A stretch of DNA of 64,000 bases. Source: Desulfobacterales bacterium (GTDB lineage Bacteria > Desulfobacterota > Desulfobacteria > Desulfobacterales > JAEINQ01). The notes below the pieces were generated by a model. It worked only from the letters and a program-made list of their open reading frames with translations, made no database searches and was not told where the DNA came from. Positions 53,332 through 60,228 of this stretch are shown piece after piece. The number at the start of each line of letters is the position of its first letter. The stretch's first letter is position 1. The stretch covers positions 27,046 through 91,045 of the forward strand of contig JAEINQ010000021.1 in assembly GCA_016342285.1 (NCBI GenBank), read 5' to 3'. Both the position numbers and the translations under genes were made by a program.

Positions 53332-53478
53332 AGAATGCGGGACGATAGCCCAACAGGCCGGGCAGTCGCGGGAAAATATAACCGAGATTGGGTCGGAATA
53401 GCAACAAAAACAACATAAAATCAGCAGTTAAGGCTTGATTGTCGGTGGTAATTCAGAAGGCGGAGCTGTACCCGGACC

Positions 53479-53847
53479 ATGACAAAATCCCCCCATCATC
53501 TTTGGATTGCGGCTCAGAAAAAACGAAAGCGAGAGAAAGAGGCGTTTCGTTTGACCGTGTTGCGGGAACTCGATGATGCGCTGAAAAGCCTGGAGACTGA
53601 GTACGCATGGACGGATCTGTATCTGTTCGGTTCCGTGACCAAGGACGGCCGGTTCGGAGAGTCCAGTGATGTGGATATTGCCATAAAAGGACTTGGGAAG
53701 AATCACTTCTATGCCTTTGTCGGTGAGCTGTCATCCATACTCAATCGTTCAGTGGACGTTGTCAATCTTGAGGAGTGTGGTTTTTCTGAAAAAATTATCG
53801 CCGGAGGACTGAAATGGAATCCGAAGAAAAAATACGGGTTTTCTTGA
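53479..53847 (+). CDS. MNT-type nucleotidyltransferase (pair 1)
   Basis: A 122-residue minimal nucleotidyltransferase of the pol-beta superfamily. The signature GS-x-DxD appears as LFGSVTKDGRFGESSDVDIAI (about residues 50-72). The stretch between GS and the acidic residues is longer than average and rich in Gly. It overlaps the following HEPN-like gene by about 34 bp in another frame, so the two are translationally coupled. In characterised HepT-MntA systems the MNT protein AMPylates the HEPN toxin. This pair is divergent from the others in the island. Confidence 0.85.
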   Translation: MTKSPHHLWIAAQKKRKREKEAFRLTVLRELDDALKSLETEYAWTDLYLFGSVTKDGRFGESSDVDIAIKGLGKNHFYAFVGELSSILNRSVDVVNLEECGFSEKIIAGGLKWNPKKKYGFS

Positions 53848-54302
53848 GTGATTTTGATTTTCAGGTCAATCAGGTAGGGGGAATCTTCAAGACCCTGGAG
53901 CGGCGAGAAAGTGCCTTTGGAAAACAACCGGTCAGTTCAGAGATGGTGGAGAGCACCGGTTACTGGCTGCACAATCTCTATTGTGCGTTTGAGGACCTGT
54001 TCAAGTTGGTGGCCGGGTTTTGGGAAAATAGTATCTCCGACAATGGCGGATTTCATATCAATCTTCTCAAACGTATGAGAACCGAGGTCAAAGGAATCCG
54101 ACCGCCTTTGATCAGCCAGGAAACTTTCACCCACCTCAGCGAACTGAGAGGGTTTCGCCATGTTTTCAGGCATGCCTATGCTTACGGGCTCGATGATGAA
54201 CGGGTAGCCTTCTTACTCAAGCGGGTAACCAAATGGAAGGAGGTTGTTTTCAATGACCTCAGTCGATTCCGTAAAACCATATCAATGTCAGTACCGCAAT
54301 GA
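53814..54302 (+). CDS. HEPN-like toxin partner (pair 1)
   Basis: A 162-residue all-helical protein. The HEPN active-site pattern R-x4-6-H is seen as RGFRHVFRHAYAYG near residue 120. A Trp/Leu-rich helix YWLHNLYCAFEDLFKLV lies near 55. HEPN proteins of this kind are RNases, usually held in check by the MNT partner. The chain is longer than the DUF86/HepT members below, so this is a different subfamily. It lies directly after the MNT gene and ends just before repeat R3b. Confidence 0.8.
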   Translation: MESEEKIRVFLSDFDFQVNQVGGIFKTLERRESAFGKQPVSSEMVESTGYWLHNLYCAFEDLFKLVAGFWENSISDNGGFHINLLKRMRTEVKGIRPPLISQETFTHLSELRGFRHVFRHAYAYGLDDERVAFLLKRVTKWKEVVFNDLSRFRKTISMSVPQ

Positions 54303-54307
54303 GGTTC

Positions 54308-54431
54308 TATACAAAACGACATAATTCATTGCGCATACATACACAGCAGGTCCGTGGAATTACGCTGAAAGCCAGGGCTCGTTTGTATGACGGTCGGCAT
54401 TATGAGCAAAGTAAAAAGGCGCTGTGTATAA
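54308..54431 (-). repeat. MITE-like repeat family R3, copy b
   Basis: Reverse complement of 15821-15945. Its right end, GCGCTGTGTATAAA, lies directly against the ATG of the next gene at 54432, so the repeat forms the whole upstream region of that MNT gene. Confidence 0.8.
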
Positions 54432-54875
54432 ATGCCTCAATCTAATCCTATCAAGGGGATCGAAGCGTTTCTCGCCGAAACCATTCAGGTTAGTGATCGA
54501 ATTCTTGTCGTTTACCTTTTTGGATCATTTCTGGGTGAAAGTCAGAAGAGAACGTCGGATATCGACCTTGCCTTTCTCATCAATGAAAAACGATACGTGT
54601 CAGATTCGGTCCAAGCGGTTTCACCGGCATTTCTCATCGCTGCCAAACTTGGAATGGTGCTTGATAAGGAAACCGATGTCACGGTGTTAAATAGCGCCTC
54701 GCTGGAAATTGCATACGAGGTGATAACAACAGGGCGGTGCATCTACGAAGTAGAGCCGGAGCGCCGGTTTGAATACGAAAGTAAAATGCGGGGCATGTAT
54801 TTTGATTTTCGCCCATTTATTGAGCAATTAAGAGCAGAGAGCATGAATCGCCTGTCGTTAAAGAAAAGCGGATGA
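54432..54875 (+). CDS. MNT-type nucleotidyltransferase (pair 2)
   Basis: A 147-residue nucleotidyltransferase. The core VVYLFGSFLGESQKRTSDIDLAFLI (about residues 28-50) has the GS motif and the two Asp residues (D-x-D) that bind Mg and NTP. The C-terminal region has CIYEVEPERRFEYESKMRGMYFDF, common in MntA proteins. It starts immediately after repeat R3b with no visible Shine-Dalgarno sequence. The HEPN partner begins 10 bp after its stop. Expected role: antitoxin that AMPylates HepT. Confidence 0.88.
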   Translation: MPQSNPIKGIEAFLAETIQVSDRILVVYLFGSFLGESQKRTSDIDLAFLINEKRYVSDSVQAVSPAFLIAAKLGMVLDKETDVTVLNSASLEIAYEVITTGRCIYEVEPERRFEYESKMRGMYFDFRPFIEQLRAESMNRLSLKKSG

Positions 54876-54885
54876 CTTTTGTTGA

Positions 54886-55326
54886 ATGAAAACCATTGGT
54901 CGAAAAATTAAAGCATTGCATGACCGGTTGACTCGCCTGAAGCAGCTTTCCGAAGAGCTGAATACGTTTCAAGATTACGAGAATTCTTCAAATTACAAAG
55001 ATATCGCTGAAAGAGGAATTCAAGTTTCGATTGAAATTTGCCTTGATATCGCGAAAATTGTCATCTCCAGGAAAAACCTTCCTGAACCGAAGGACAACAA
55101 GGGCGTATTTGTGGTACTGGCAGAAGCTGGGATAATCAGTGAAGAAAGCCTGAAGTTTTTAGTGCCAATGGCAGGTACCCGAAACATTCTGGTTCATGGC
55201 TATGACAAGGTCGATGATAGCTTGATCTATGGCATCCTTAAGAGGCACCTGGCCGATTTCGAAAAGTACCTCGTCGAGGTTGTGGAAATTTCGGCGCCTC
55301 AAGAAAACAAATTTGAAGGGTTTTGA
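54886..55326 (+). CDS. HepT-like HEPN toxin (DUF86, pair 2)
   Basis: A 146-residue DUF86/HepT protein. Conserved features are IQVSIEICLDIAKIVIS near residue 45 and the RNxxVHxY motif (TRNILVHGYDKVD near 101), which holds the RNase Arg and His and the Tyr that MntA AMPylates. The reading frame is complete. It is 10 bp downstream of its MNT partner. The downstream gap contains the short repeat AAACGCTCAGTTTAGG and repeat R2b. Confidence 0.88.
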   Translation: MKTIGRKIKALHDRLTRLKQLSEELNTFQDYENSSNYKDIAERGIQVSIEICLDIAKIVISRKNLPEPKDNKGVFVVLAEAGIISEESLKFLVPMAGTRNILVHGYDKVDDSLIYGILKRHLADFEKYLVEVVEISAPQENKFEGF

Positions 55327-55451
55327 ATCTCGAAATTCAAAACGCTCAGTTTAGGTTTCAGATTGTCAGTCCAATATCCTTCACTGCGGAGAAGAACGAT
55401 CCGACACCCGTCTACGCGCTGAAAGCTTTGCCGGTCAGGCCCGCATCCGCT

Positions 55452-55663
55452 TAGTACTTGTAGGCGTAAATATTGTGACATTGACAAGGAATGCTTTAAC
55501 CACTGAGACACTGAGGTCACAGAGCTTTTTATCGTTTATCCCCGGCCGGGAGACGGCGGCCGGGGATAAGAAAGCCAGCAACAGTGTTCACTTTTCACAG
55601 ATCGTCGTCTCCCGATCTGTGAAAAAAAAAGAAAACTCTCTGCGTTCTCTGTGACTCTGTGGT
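55452..55663 (-). repeat. Kissing-loop repeat R2, copy b
   Basis: Inverted, apparently 100 percent identical to copy a (48663-48874) over 212 bp, including a run of nine T. The two hairpins are at 55536-55569 and 55592-55625. On the plus strand their loops read GGAGACGG and TCGTCTCC. The copies are in opposite orientation about 6.6 kb apart. Confidence 0.9.
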
Positions 55664-55738
55664 GACCCCAATATATGTCATCGAATTTATGACAGTGTGT
55701 ACTTAGCAGAGGGACATACCAGAGTTGAACAGAAGGTC

Positions 55739-56164
55739 ATGTTGACAACTCAACGAATTAATTCTTTTCAGAAACAACTACTGATCAAAGCGATTTCCGA
55801 ATATTTGCAAACTCATATGCAAGATATTGCTTTTGCATATTTATTTGGATCTTTTCTGCAAGATAGCGCGTTTTCCGATATCGATATCGGTGTTTTCATC
55901 TCAGGCCACATTGAGAGCCCACTGGATTTTGAATTGGAATTGGAATCTGAATTGGAGAATATTTCGAAATATCAGGTGGATGTCAGAATCTTGAACCATG
56001 CCCCACTCCCCTTTGTACAGAATGTTATTAAAACGGGAAGGGTGCTTTTCGATCACGATCCAAACTTGAGAGCCGACTTTGAAGGGCTGACACTGAAAAA
56101 GTACTTTGATTTTTCACGATTTCGACGGCATTATCTCCATGAGGTTATAAATGCCCCAATTTGA
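55739..56164 (+). CDS. MNT-type nucleotidyltransferase (pair 3)
   Basis: A 141-residue nucleotidyltransferase from the ATG at 55739. The frame is open from a GTG at 55697, but the family pattern starts after 55739 and AGAAGG lies just upstream. The catalytic core is IAFAYLFGSFLQDSAFSDIDIGVFI, with GS and D-x-D. The C-terminus has VLFDHDPNLRADFEGLTLKKYFDF, as in MntA. It overlaps the HEPN gene by about 14 bp. It lies 75 bp after repeat R2b. Confidence 0.88.
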   Translation: MLTTQRINSFQKQLLIKAISEYLQTHMQDIAFAYLFGSFLQDSAFSDIDIGVFISGHIESPLDFELELESELENISKYQVDVRILNHAPLPFVQNVIKTGRVLFDHDPNLRADFEGLTLKKYFDFSRFRRHYLHEVINAPI

Positions 56165-56576
56165 TCAGGAAAAGGTCGTGACCCTGGTTTCCCAATTTCG
56201 GCTAAGTGTCAAGAGGTTGACTTCTCTGTCGGAATTGGATCAAAAAGCGTTTCTCGGCGATCCGGATAAAATTGGAAGCGCCAAATATCATTTCATTGTG
56301 GCCATCGAGTCCTGCATCGATATTTGCAACCATGTGATATCTCGAAACGGTTTCCGCGTTCCAGAAGACTACGGCGATACGTTTGTTGTTATGGCAGAAG
56401 TCGGTGCTTTGGAAAAGGACTTCGCAAGCGATTTGAAAAACATGGCCAAGTTTCGGAACCGATTGGTCCATCTGTACTGGGAAGTCGATGATGGGCAACT
56501 ATATGGTTACCTTCAAGACCGTCTGGGTGATTTCAAAAAATTCCTGGATGCCTTGGCAATATTTTTGGGATGGTAA
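56151..56576 (+). CDS. HepT-like HEPN toxin (DUF86, pair 3)
   Basis: A 141-residue DUF86/HepT protein. The signature helix IVAIESCIDICNHVIS (about residue 47) and the catalytic RNRLVHLYWEVDD (about 103) are fully conserved: Arg, His and the AMPylation Tyr. It overlaps the MNT gene. It is most similar by eye to the HEPN of pair 2 in length and layout, but much diverged, so it is not a recent duplicate. Confidence 0.9.
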   Translation: MPQFDQEKVVTLVSQFRLSVKRLTSLSELDQKAFLGDPDKIGSAKYHFIVAIESCIDICNHVISRNGFRVPEDYGDTFVVMAEVGALEKDFASDLKNMAKFRNRLVHLYWEVDDGQLYGYLQDRLGDFKKFLDALAIFLGW

Positions 56577-56612
56577 TACAGTCAAAGACAGTTTTTCTGA
56601 ATGATAACAATT

Positions 56613-56796
56613 TCACCACCCGTTCGCTACGCTCGCTTGAGACGCAGAGTACTAAGAGGGCTTACATTTTTTTCACAGATCGGGAGACGACGATCTGTGG
56701 AAAGCTCACTCTGTCAAGGCTTTCTTATCCCCGGCCGCCGTCTCCCGGCCGGGGATAAATAGGAAAAGCTCTGTGGCCTCAGTGCCTCAGTGGTGA
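56613..56796 (+). repeat. Kissing-loop repeat R2, copy c (diverged)
   Basis: Both hairpins are kept: 56670-56703 (loop GGAGACGA, one wobble in the stem) and 56725-56758 (loop CCGTCTCC, stem unchanged). The loop complementarity is intact, while the linker (GCTCACTCTGTCAAGGC) and outer arms have changed. This is the pattern expected if the structure is constrained. No gene is supported in the 345-bp gap. Confidence 0.85.
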
Positions 56797-56921
56797 AAAA
56801 AGTATTAGACGATGTCTCAATAATTGCGAATTTATTCGCCTATGAAAATATAACCGTGTAATCCGAGAAAACCTGTTGGGCATAGCCTTTGGCGACGCCT
56901 GATCCGCGCCAAAAAATAATC

Positions 56922-57770
56922 ATGAGCCAAGAAAATAGCATCAACCCGAGCGAAACAATCACCATCATCGAGCCCAAGCGTGGCTGGATACCTATCGACT
57001 TCAAGGAAATCTGGGCCTACCGGGAATTGCTCTATTTTTTGACCAAACGAGACATCAAGGTTCGGTACAAGCAGACGGTATTGGGTGGCCTCTGGGCCAT
57101 CATCCAACCGTTTTTTTCCATGGTGGTCTTCACCCTGTTTTTTGGCAGGCTTGCTAAAATTCCATCGGATGGCATCCCCTATCCGATCTTTGTCTATGCC
57201 GGACTTCTTCCCTGGACCTATTTTGCCAACGCCCTGAGCGCATCGGGCAACAGCCTGGTCGGAAGCGCCAACCTGATCACCAAGGTCTATTTCCCGCGGC
57301 TGATCATCCCTGCCTCGGCATCCCTTGCCGGACTGCTCGACTTTTTTGTTGCCATGACCATCCTGATTGCCATGATGATCTACTACCAGGTCATGCCGGG
57401 TTTCGGGATGTTGCTCTTCCCCTTCTTGATCGGGTTGACCTTCATGTGCTCGGTCGGGGTCGGGCTCTGGCTGTCGGCACTCAATGTCCAATACCGTGAT
57501 ATCCGGTATGCCATCCCTTTTCTGATCCAGATCTGGATGTTCCTTTCACCGGTGATCTATCCGGTCTCCATGGTACCGGAGCGCTACCGATGGCTGCTTT
57601 CAATCAACCCCATGGGCGGAGTGATCAAGGCCTTTCGGGCTTCGCTATTGGGGCACCAGCCGATCGACTGGCACCTTTTGGGCATCTCCACGGTGGTGAT
57701 CTTTGTCTTGTTCGCCAGTGGCCTCTCCTATTTCCGAAGGATGGAGAGGACGTTTGCGGACGTGGTATAA
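56922..57770 (+). CDS. wzm: O-antigen/polysaccharide ABC exporter permease (Wzm)
   Basis: A 282-residue ABC-2 type permease. The cytoplasmic N-terminal stretch (PKRGWIPIDFKEIWAYRELLYFLTKRDIKVRYKQTVLGGLWAIIQPF) is the typical interface helix region, followed by about six membrane helices. The start at 56922 begins a cleaner N-terminus (MSQENSINPSE) than the longer frame. With an ATPase (Wzt) it moves undecaprenyl-linked O-antigen or other glycans to the periplasm. Wzt is found at 61954, about 4.2 kb away, instead of directly next; toxin-antitoxin genes separate the two. Repeat R4d begins at its stop codon. Confidence 0.9.
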   Translation: MSQENSINPSETITIIEPKRGWIPIDFKEIWAYRELLYFLTKRDIKVRYKQTVLGGLWAIIQPFFSMVVFTLFFGRLAKIPSDGIPYPIFVYAGLLPWTYFANALSASGNSLVGSANLITKVYFPRLIIPASASLAGLLDFFVAMTILIAMMIYYQVMPGFGMLLFPFLIGLTFMCSVGVGLWLSALNVQYRDIRYAIPFLIQIWMFLSPVIYPVSMVPERYRWLLSINPMGGVIKAFRASLLGHQPIDWHLLGISTVVIFVLFASGLSYFRRMERTFADVV

Positions 57771-57811
57771 ATTCGCTGGTGCGAATTTATGTAACGCGGC
57801 TTTGCCGCTAA
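57768..57811 (+). repeat. Double-hairpin repeat R4, copy d
   Basis: Starts with the TAA stop of wzm: AAATTCGCTGGTGCGAATTT then GCGGCTTTGCCGC. The clearest member: stem AAATTCGC/GCGAATTT and stem GCGGC/GCCGC. Confidence 0.8.
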
Positions 57812-57824
57812 AAGTTATAGGGAA

Positions 57825-58259
57825 ATGAAAAGATCGGAATTTCAAAAGCATCCGCAGGTGATTGACAGACTGACCATCGATGCTATTTCAAAGGTTCTTG
57901 AAATAGAAGGACGGGTGATATTCGCCTATCTTTATGGATCGATGGTAGCCGGAGAGGACGGCAACGATATCGATATTGCAATTTATTCCAACGCGGACGC
58001 TTCCCCACATGAGCTTTCTGCTGACGTCAAGGTCAATCTTTACAAAGAAACCGGCATTTCTCCAGACAGATTTGATATCCGTATCGTAAATACATTGGTC
58101 GAGCAAGGCGACGTGTTCGCCTTGTTGTATTTGCGAAACGTGCTGCAAGATGGAAGAATTATAGTCGATAAAAACCTGGAGACACGTGGCGATTTTCTGG
58201 AGCGTTACGGATTGAAATTCAGGGAATGCGAAGGGCTTATGCAGGAGGTGCTGGCGTGA
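57825..58259 (+). CDS. MNT-type nucleotidyltransferase (pair 4)
   Basis: A 144-residue nucleotidyltransferase. The core IFAYLYGSMVAGEDGNDIDIAIYS (about residues 27-50) has GS and D-x-D. A Lys/Arg-rich C-terminus follows (GRIIVDKNLETRGDFLERYGLKF). It starts 14 bp after R4d, with a weak upstream ribosome site. The stop codon overlaps the GTG start of its HEPN partner. It is the first toxin-antitoxin gene after wzm and so lies at the left edge of the insertion that separates wzm and wzt. Confidence 0.88.
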   Translation: MKRSEFQKHPQVIDRLTIDAISKVLEIEGRVIFAYLYGSMVAGEDGNDIDIAIYSNADASPHELSADVKVNLYKETGISPDRFDIRIVNTLVEQGDVFALLYLRNVLQDGRIIVDKNLETRGDFLERYGLKFRECEGLMQEVLA

Positions 58260-58675
58260 AGGCCGATCCAATTCGGATCAGAAGCTACTGCTTTGAAATT
58301 ATAAAGAATAGCTCAGAACTGAATCAACTGATCGATCAAAACGAGTTGACGCCAGATTCGTTGCCGTTAAAGGCAGCAAAGTATATTCTGATCGAACTTG
58401 CCGAGGCGATGTCCAATACGATTCAGCATATTTTGGCGAAGGAAAAAGGCGTGGCGGTCTCCGGATACATCGACGCTATTGTCAAAGCAAATCAACACGG
58501 AATTTTGTCCGACAATCTTTTCGAGCGATTGAAGCCTTTTTTCGATTTTCGTAACAGCCTCATTCACAGGTATTGGACCATTGATGACAGCAGATTGATC
58601 GAAAACATGAAAAATGGTCGACACGATTTCGATTTGTTTGTTGAGGAAGTCGAATTTTATATGGCAAAGCCGTAA
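58256..58675 (+). CDS. HepT-like HEPN toxin (DUF86, pair 4)
   Basis: A 139-residue DUF86/HepT protein starting at a GTG that overlaps the MNT stop. The helix ILIELAEAMSNTIQHIL is near residue 42, and the active-site motif FRNSLIHRYWTID is near 97, with Arg, His and Tyr all present. The stop codon TAA is part of the terminal sequence of repeat R1c, so insertion of that repeat may have set the C-terminus. Confidence 0.88.
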   Translation: MKADPIRIRSYCFEIIKNSSELNQLIDQNELTPDSLPLKAAKYILIELAEAMSNTIQHILAKEKGVAVSGYIDAIVKANQHGILSDNLFERLKPFFDFRNSLIHRYWTIDDSRLIENMKNGRHDFDLFVEEVEFYMAKP

Positions 58676-58830
58676 GCGTTCACATGGCATCGCATCTGCT
58701 TTTTCCCCGGGCATTTGAAGTGTGCGAGAGAGTGCGTCTGCATGTCCGCCGCCTCGCACCTACGACACCCTGTAAACGCTTACCGTGCGAGGTCTCGGAA
58801 CATTGTATCGTTTTAACCCCCTGAACAGTT
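58672..58830 (+). repeat. MITE-like repeat family R1, copy c
   Basis: Begins CGTAAGCGTTCACA, inside the HEPN stop codon, and includes CCCGGGCATTTGAAGT, CGCCTCGCACC, CACCCTGTAAACGCTTACC and the trailing gtctcggaac ... cctgaacag. It is more diverged than copies a and b. Confidence 0.8.
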
Positions 58831-58842
58831 AAGGCTTTTTTA

Positions 58843-59001
58843 TGCTCTTTGCTCCCAGCTCCCAGCTCCCAGCTCCACGCTCCACGCTCCACGCTCCACG
58901 CTCCACGCTCCACGCTCCACGCTCCACGCTCCATGCTCCACGCTCCACGCTCCACGCTCCATGCTCTAAGCTCTGTGCTCCATGCTCCCAGCTCCATGCT
59001 T
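58843..59001 (+). repeat. Heptamer tandem array (GCTCCAC and variants)
   Basis: About twenty units of period 7 (GCTCCAC, GCTCCAT, GCTCCCA and others) run to within a few bases of the next start codon. Related GCTCCAAG-type words occur at 61862-61948 and inside the wzt gene. Confidence 0.88.
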
Positions 59002-59006
59002 AAACC

Positions 59007-59459
59007 ATGAATGATACCGTAATCAAAAACGAAAATTTCTCCATGAAAACGATTGCCGATATTTGCAGAAAGCACAATATCGCCGATCTATATGCTTTTG
59101 GCAGTCGGGACAGAGAGATCGCAGCGCGGGTACGGGGTCTGCCATCGACTCCTTCGTCTTTAGCCTCGGATGTGGATATCGCCGTCTTGCCTTGCTCTTT
59201 GTCGCATTTCGGGCCGTGTGAAAGAGTCTCGCTATCCATTGATTTGGAGGACCTCTTCCATGCGCCGCGGGTGGACCTCATCATTCTTCCCGAAGCCGAT
59301 CCTTTTTTGGCATTGGATGTCATCCGAGGGGAACTGCTTTATACAGACGATCCTGACCGCCAGGCACGCTATGAACTTTTTGTGCTGCGTCGAGCCGGTG
59401 ACCTGATGCCCTTCAAGAAACAGCGCATGAGAATGATTCTGGAAGAGGCAATGCGATGA
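59007..59459 (+). CDS. MNT-type nucleotidyltransferase (pair 5), with wzt-like start
   Basis: A 150-residue nucleotidyltransferase. The core DLYAFGSRDREIAARVRGL ... SSLASDVDIAVLP carries an insert of about 18 residues between GS and D-x-D. The first codons read MNDTVIKNENFS, strikingly like the wzt start MSDTVIKVENLS, and the DNA matches over about 43 nt (see findings). The true MNT start could instead be the ATG at 59043 (MKTIADICRKHN). There is no clear Shine-Dalgarno sequence for either. The HEPN partner overlaps by 4 bp (ATGA). Confidence 0.85.
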   Translation: MNDTVIKNENFSMKTIADICRKHNIADLYAFGSRDREIAARVRGLPSTPSSLASDVDIAVLPCSLSHFGPCERVSLSIDLEDLFHAPRVDLIILPEADPFLALDVIRGELLYTDDPDRQARYELFVLRRAGDLMPFKKQRMRMILEEAMR

Positions 59460-59914
59460 CCCCTGCACTGATAAGAGCGAGTGTTGTGACGGAACGCTTG
59501 GCCTGGGTTCGTCAGATGGTATCCCGAACAAAAGCCCTGCCTCTTGTCTCACTGGATGCCTTTCTTGAAGATTCGCGGAACGTGGGGGCGGCTGAATCTT
59601 ATCTGAGGCGAGGAATAGAGGCCCTGCTGGATATCGGACGGCACATCCTGGCCAAAGGTTTTGCTGTGGCGGTCAGCGAATACAAAGAGATCGGGTCGCA
59701 ATTGGTCGAACAAGGCGTGCTTTGTCGCGAAGATGGCCTGCTCATGCGGCGGATTGCCGGGTACAGAAACCGAATGGTGCATTTCTACAATGAGGTGTCC
59801 TCCAAAGAACTTTATTTGATGTCCACGAAGCACATTGCCGACATCGAGCATCTCTGTGATACTATGGCCAAGTGGCTTAACGAACACCCGGAGAAAATGG
59901 ATCAGAGCATTTAG
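59456..59914 (+). CDS. HepT-like HEPN toxin (DUF86, pair 5)
   Basis: A 152-residue DUF86/HepT protein. The helix YLRRGIEALLDIGRHILA is near residue 43 and the active-site motif GYRNRMVHFYNEVSS near 100; catalytic Arg and His and the modified Tyr are present. It overlaps its MNT partner by ATGA. The bases just after its stop are four GGAGCAG-type heptamer units, the reverse complement of the GCTCC arrays nearby. Confidence 0.88.
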   Translation: MTPALIRASVVTERLAWVRQMVSRTKALPLVSLDAFLEDSRNVGAAESYLRRGIEALLDIGRHILAKGFAVAVSEYKEIGSQLVEQGVLCREDGLLMRRIAGYRNRMVHFYNEVSSKELYLMSTKHIADIEHLCDTMAKWLNEHPEKMDQSI

Positions 59915-59940
59915 GAGCAGGGAGCAAGGAGCAGGGAGCT

Positions 59941-60228
59941 ATGGACTCAAAATTCCTCAAAGACATGGCAGCAAAATATATATGGTGGAAGCCCGTCAGT
60001 GAAGCCGTTCAAATGCCCGAACGTATTGTTGCCCAGGTGATGAACATCGGGGACTATGATGATGTGCAAGAAGTGGTGAAACTGGCTAAAGACGATTATT
60101 TACAGAATGTGCTTGCCAACGCCGAGGCCGGGCAATTCAACGAACGGTCCTGGACTTACTGGCACTACCGACTCGGTATGGCACAGCCAGGAAAAGTGCC
60201 TCCGATGCCGCGACGGAGATTCAATTGA
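59941..60228 (+). CDS. Small protein paired with AbiEii-type toxin
   Basis: A 95-residue protein of unknown fold. It contains YIWWKPVSEAVQMPERIVAQ near residue 14, an acidic middle (GDYDDVQEVVKLAKDD) and a Trp/Arg-rich end (WTYWHYRLGMAQPGK, PRRRFN). It overlaps the AbiEii-like gene by 4 bp in the antitoxin-first position, so it is probably the cognate antitoxin or regulator, although it does not look like the known AbiEi winged-helix antitoxin. I do not recognise the family with confidence. Confidence 0.65.
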   Translation: MDSKFLKDMAAKYIWWKPVSEAVQMPERIVAQVMNIGDYDDVQEVVKLAKDDYLQNVLANAEAGQFNERSWTYWHYRLGMAQPGKVPPMPRRRFN

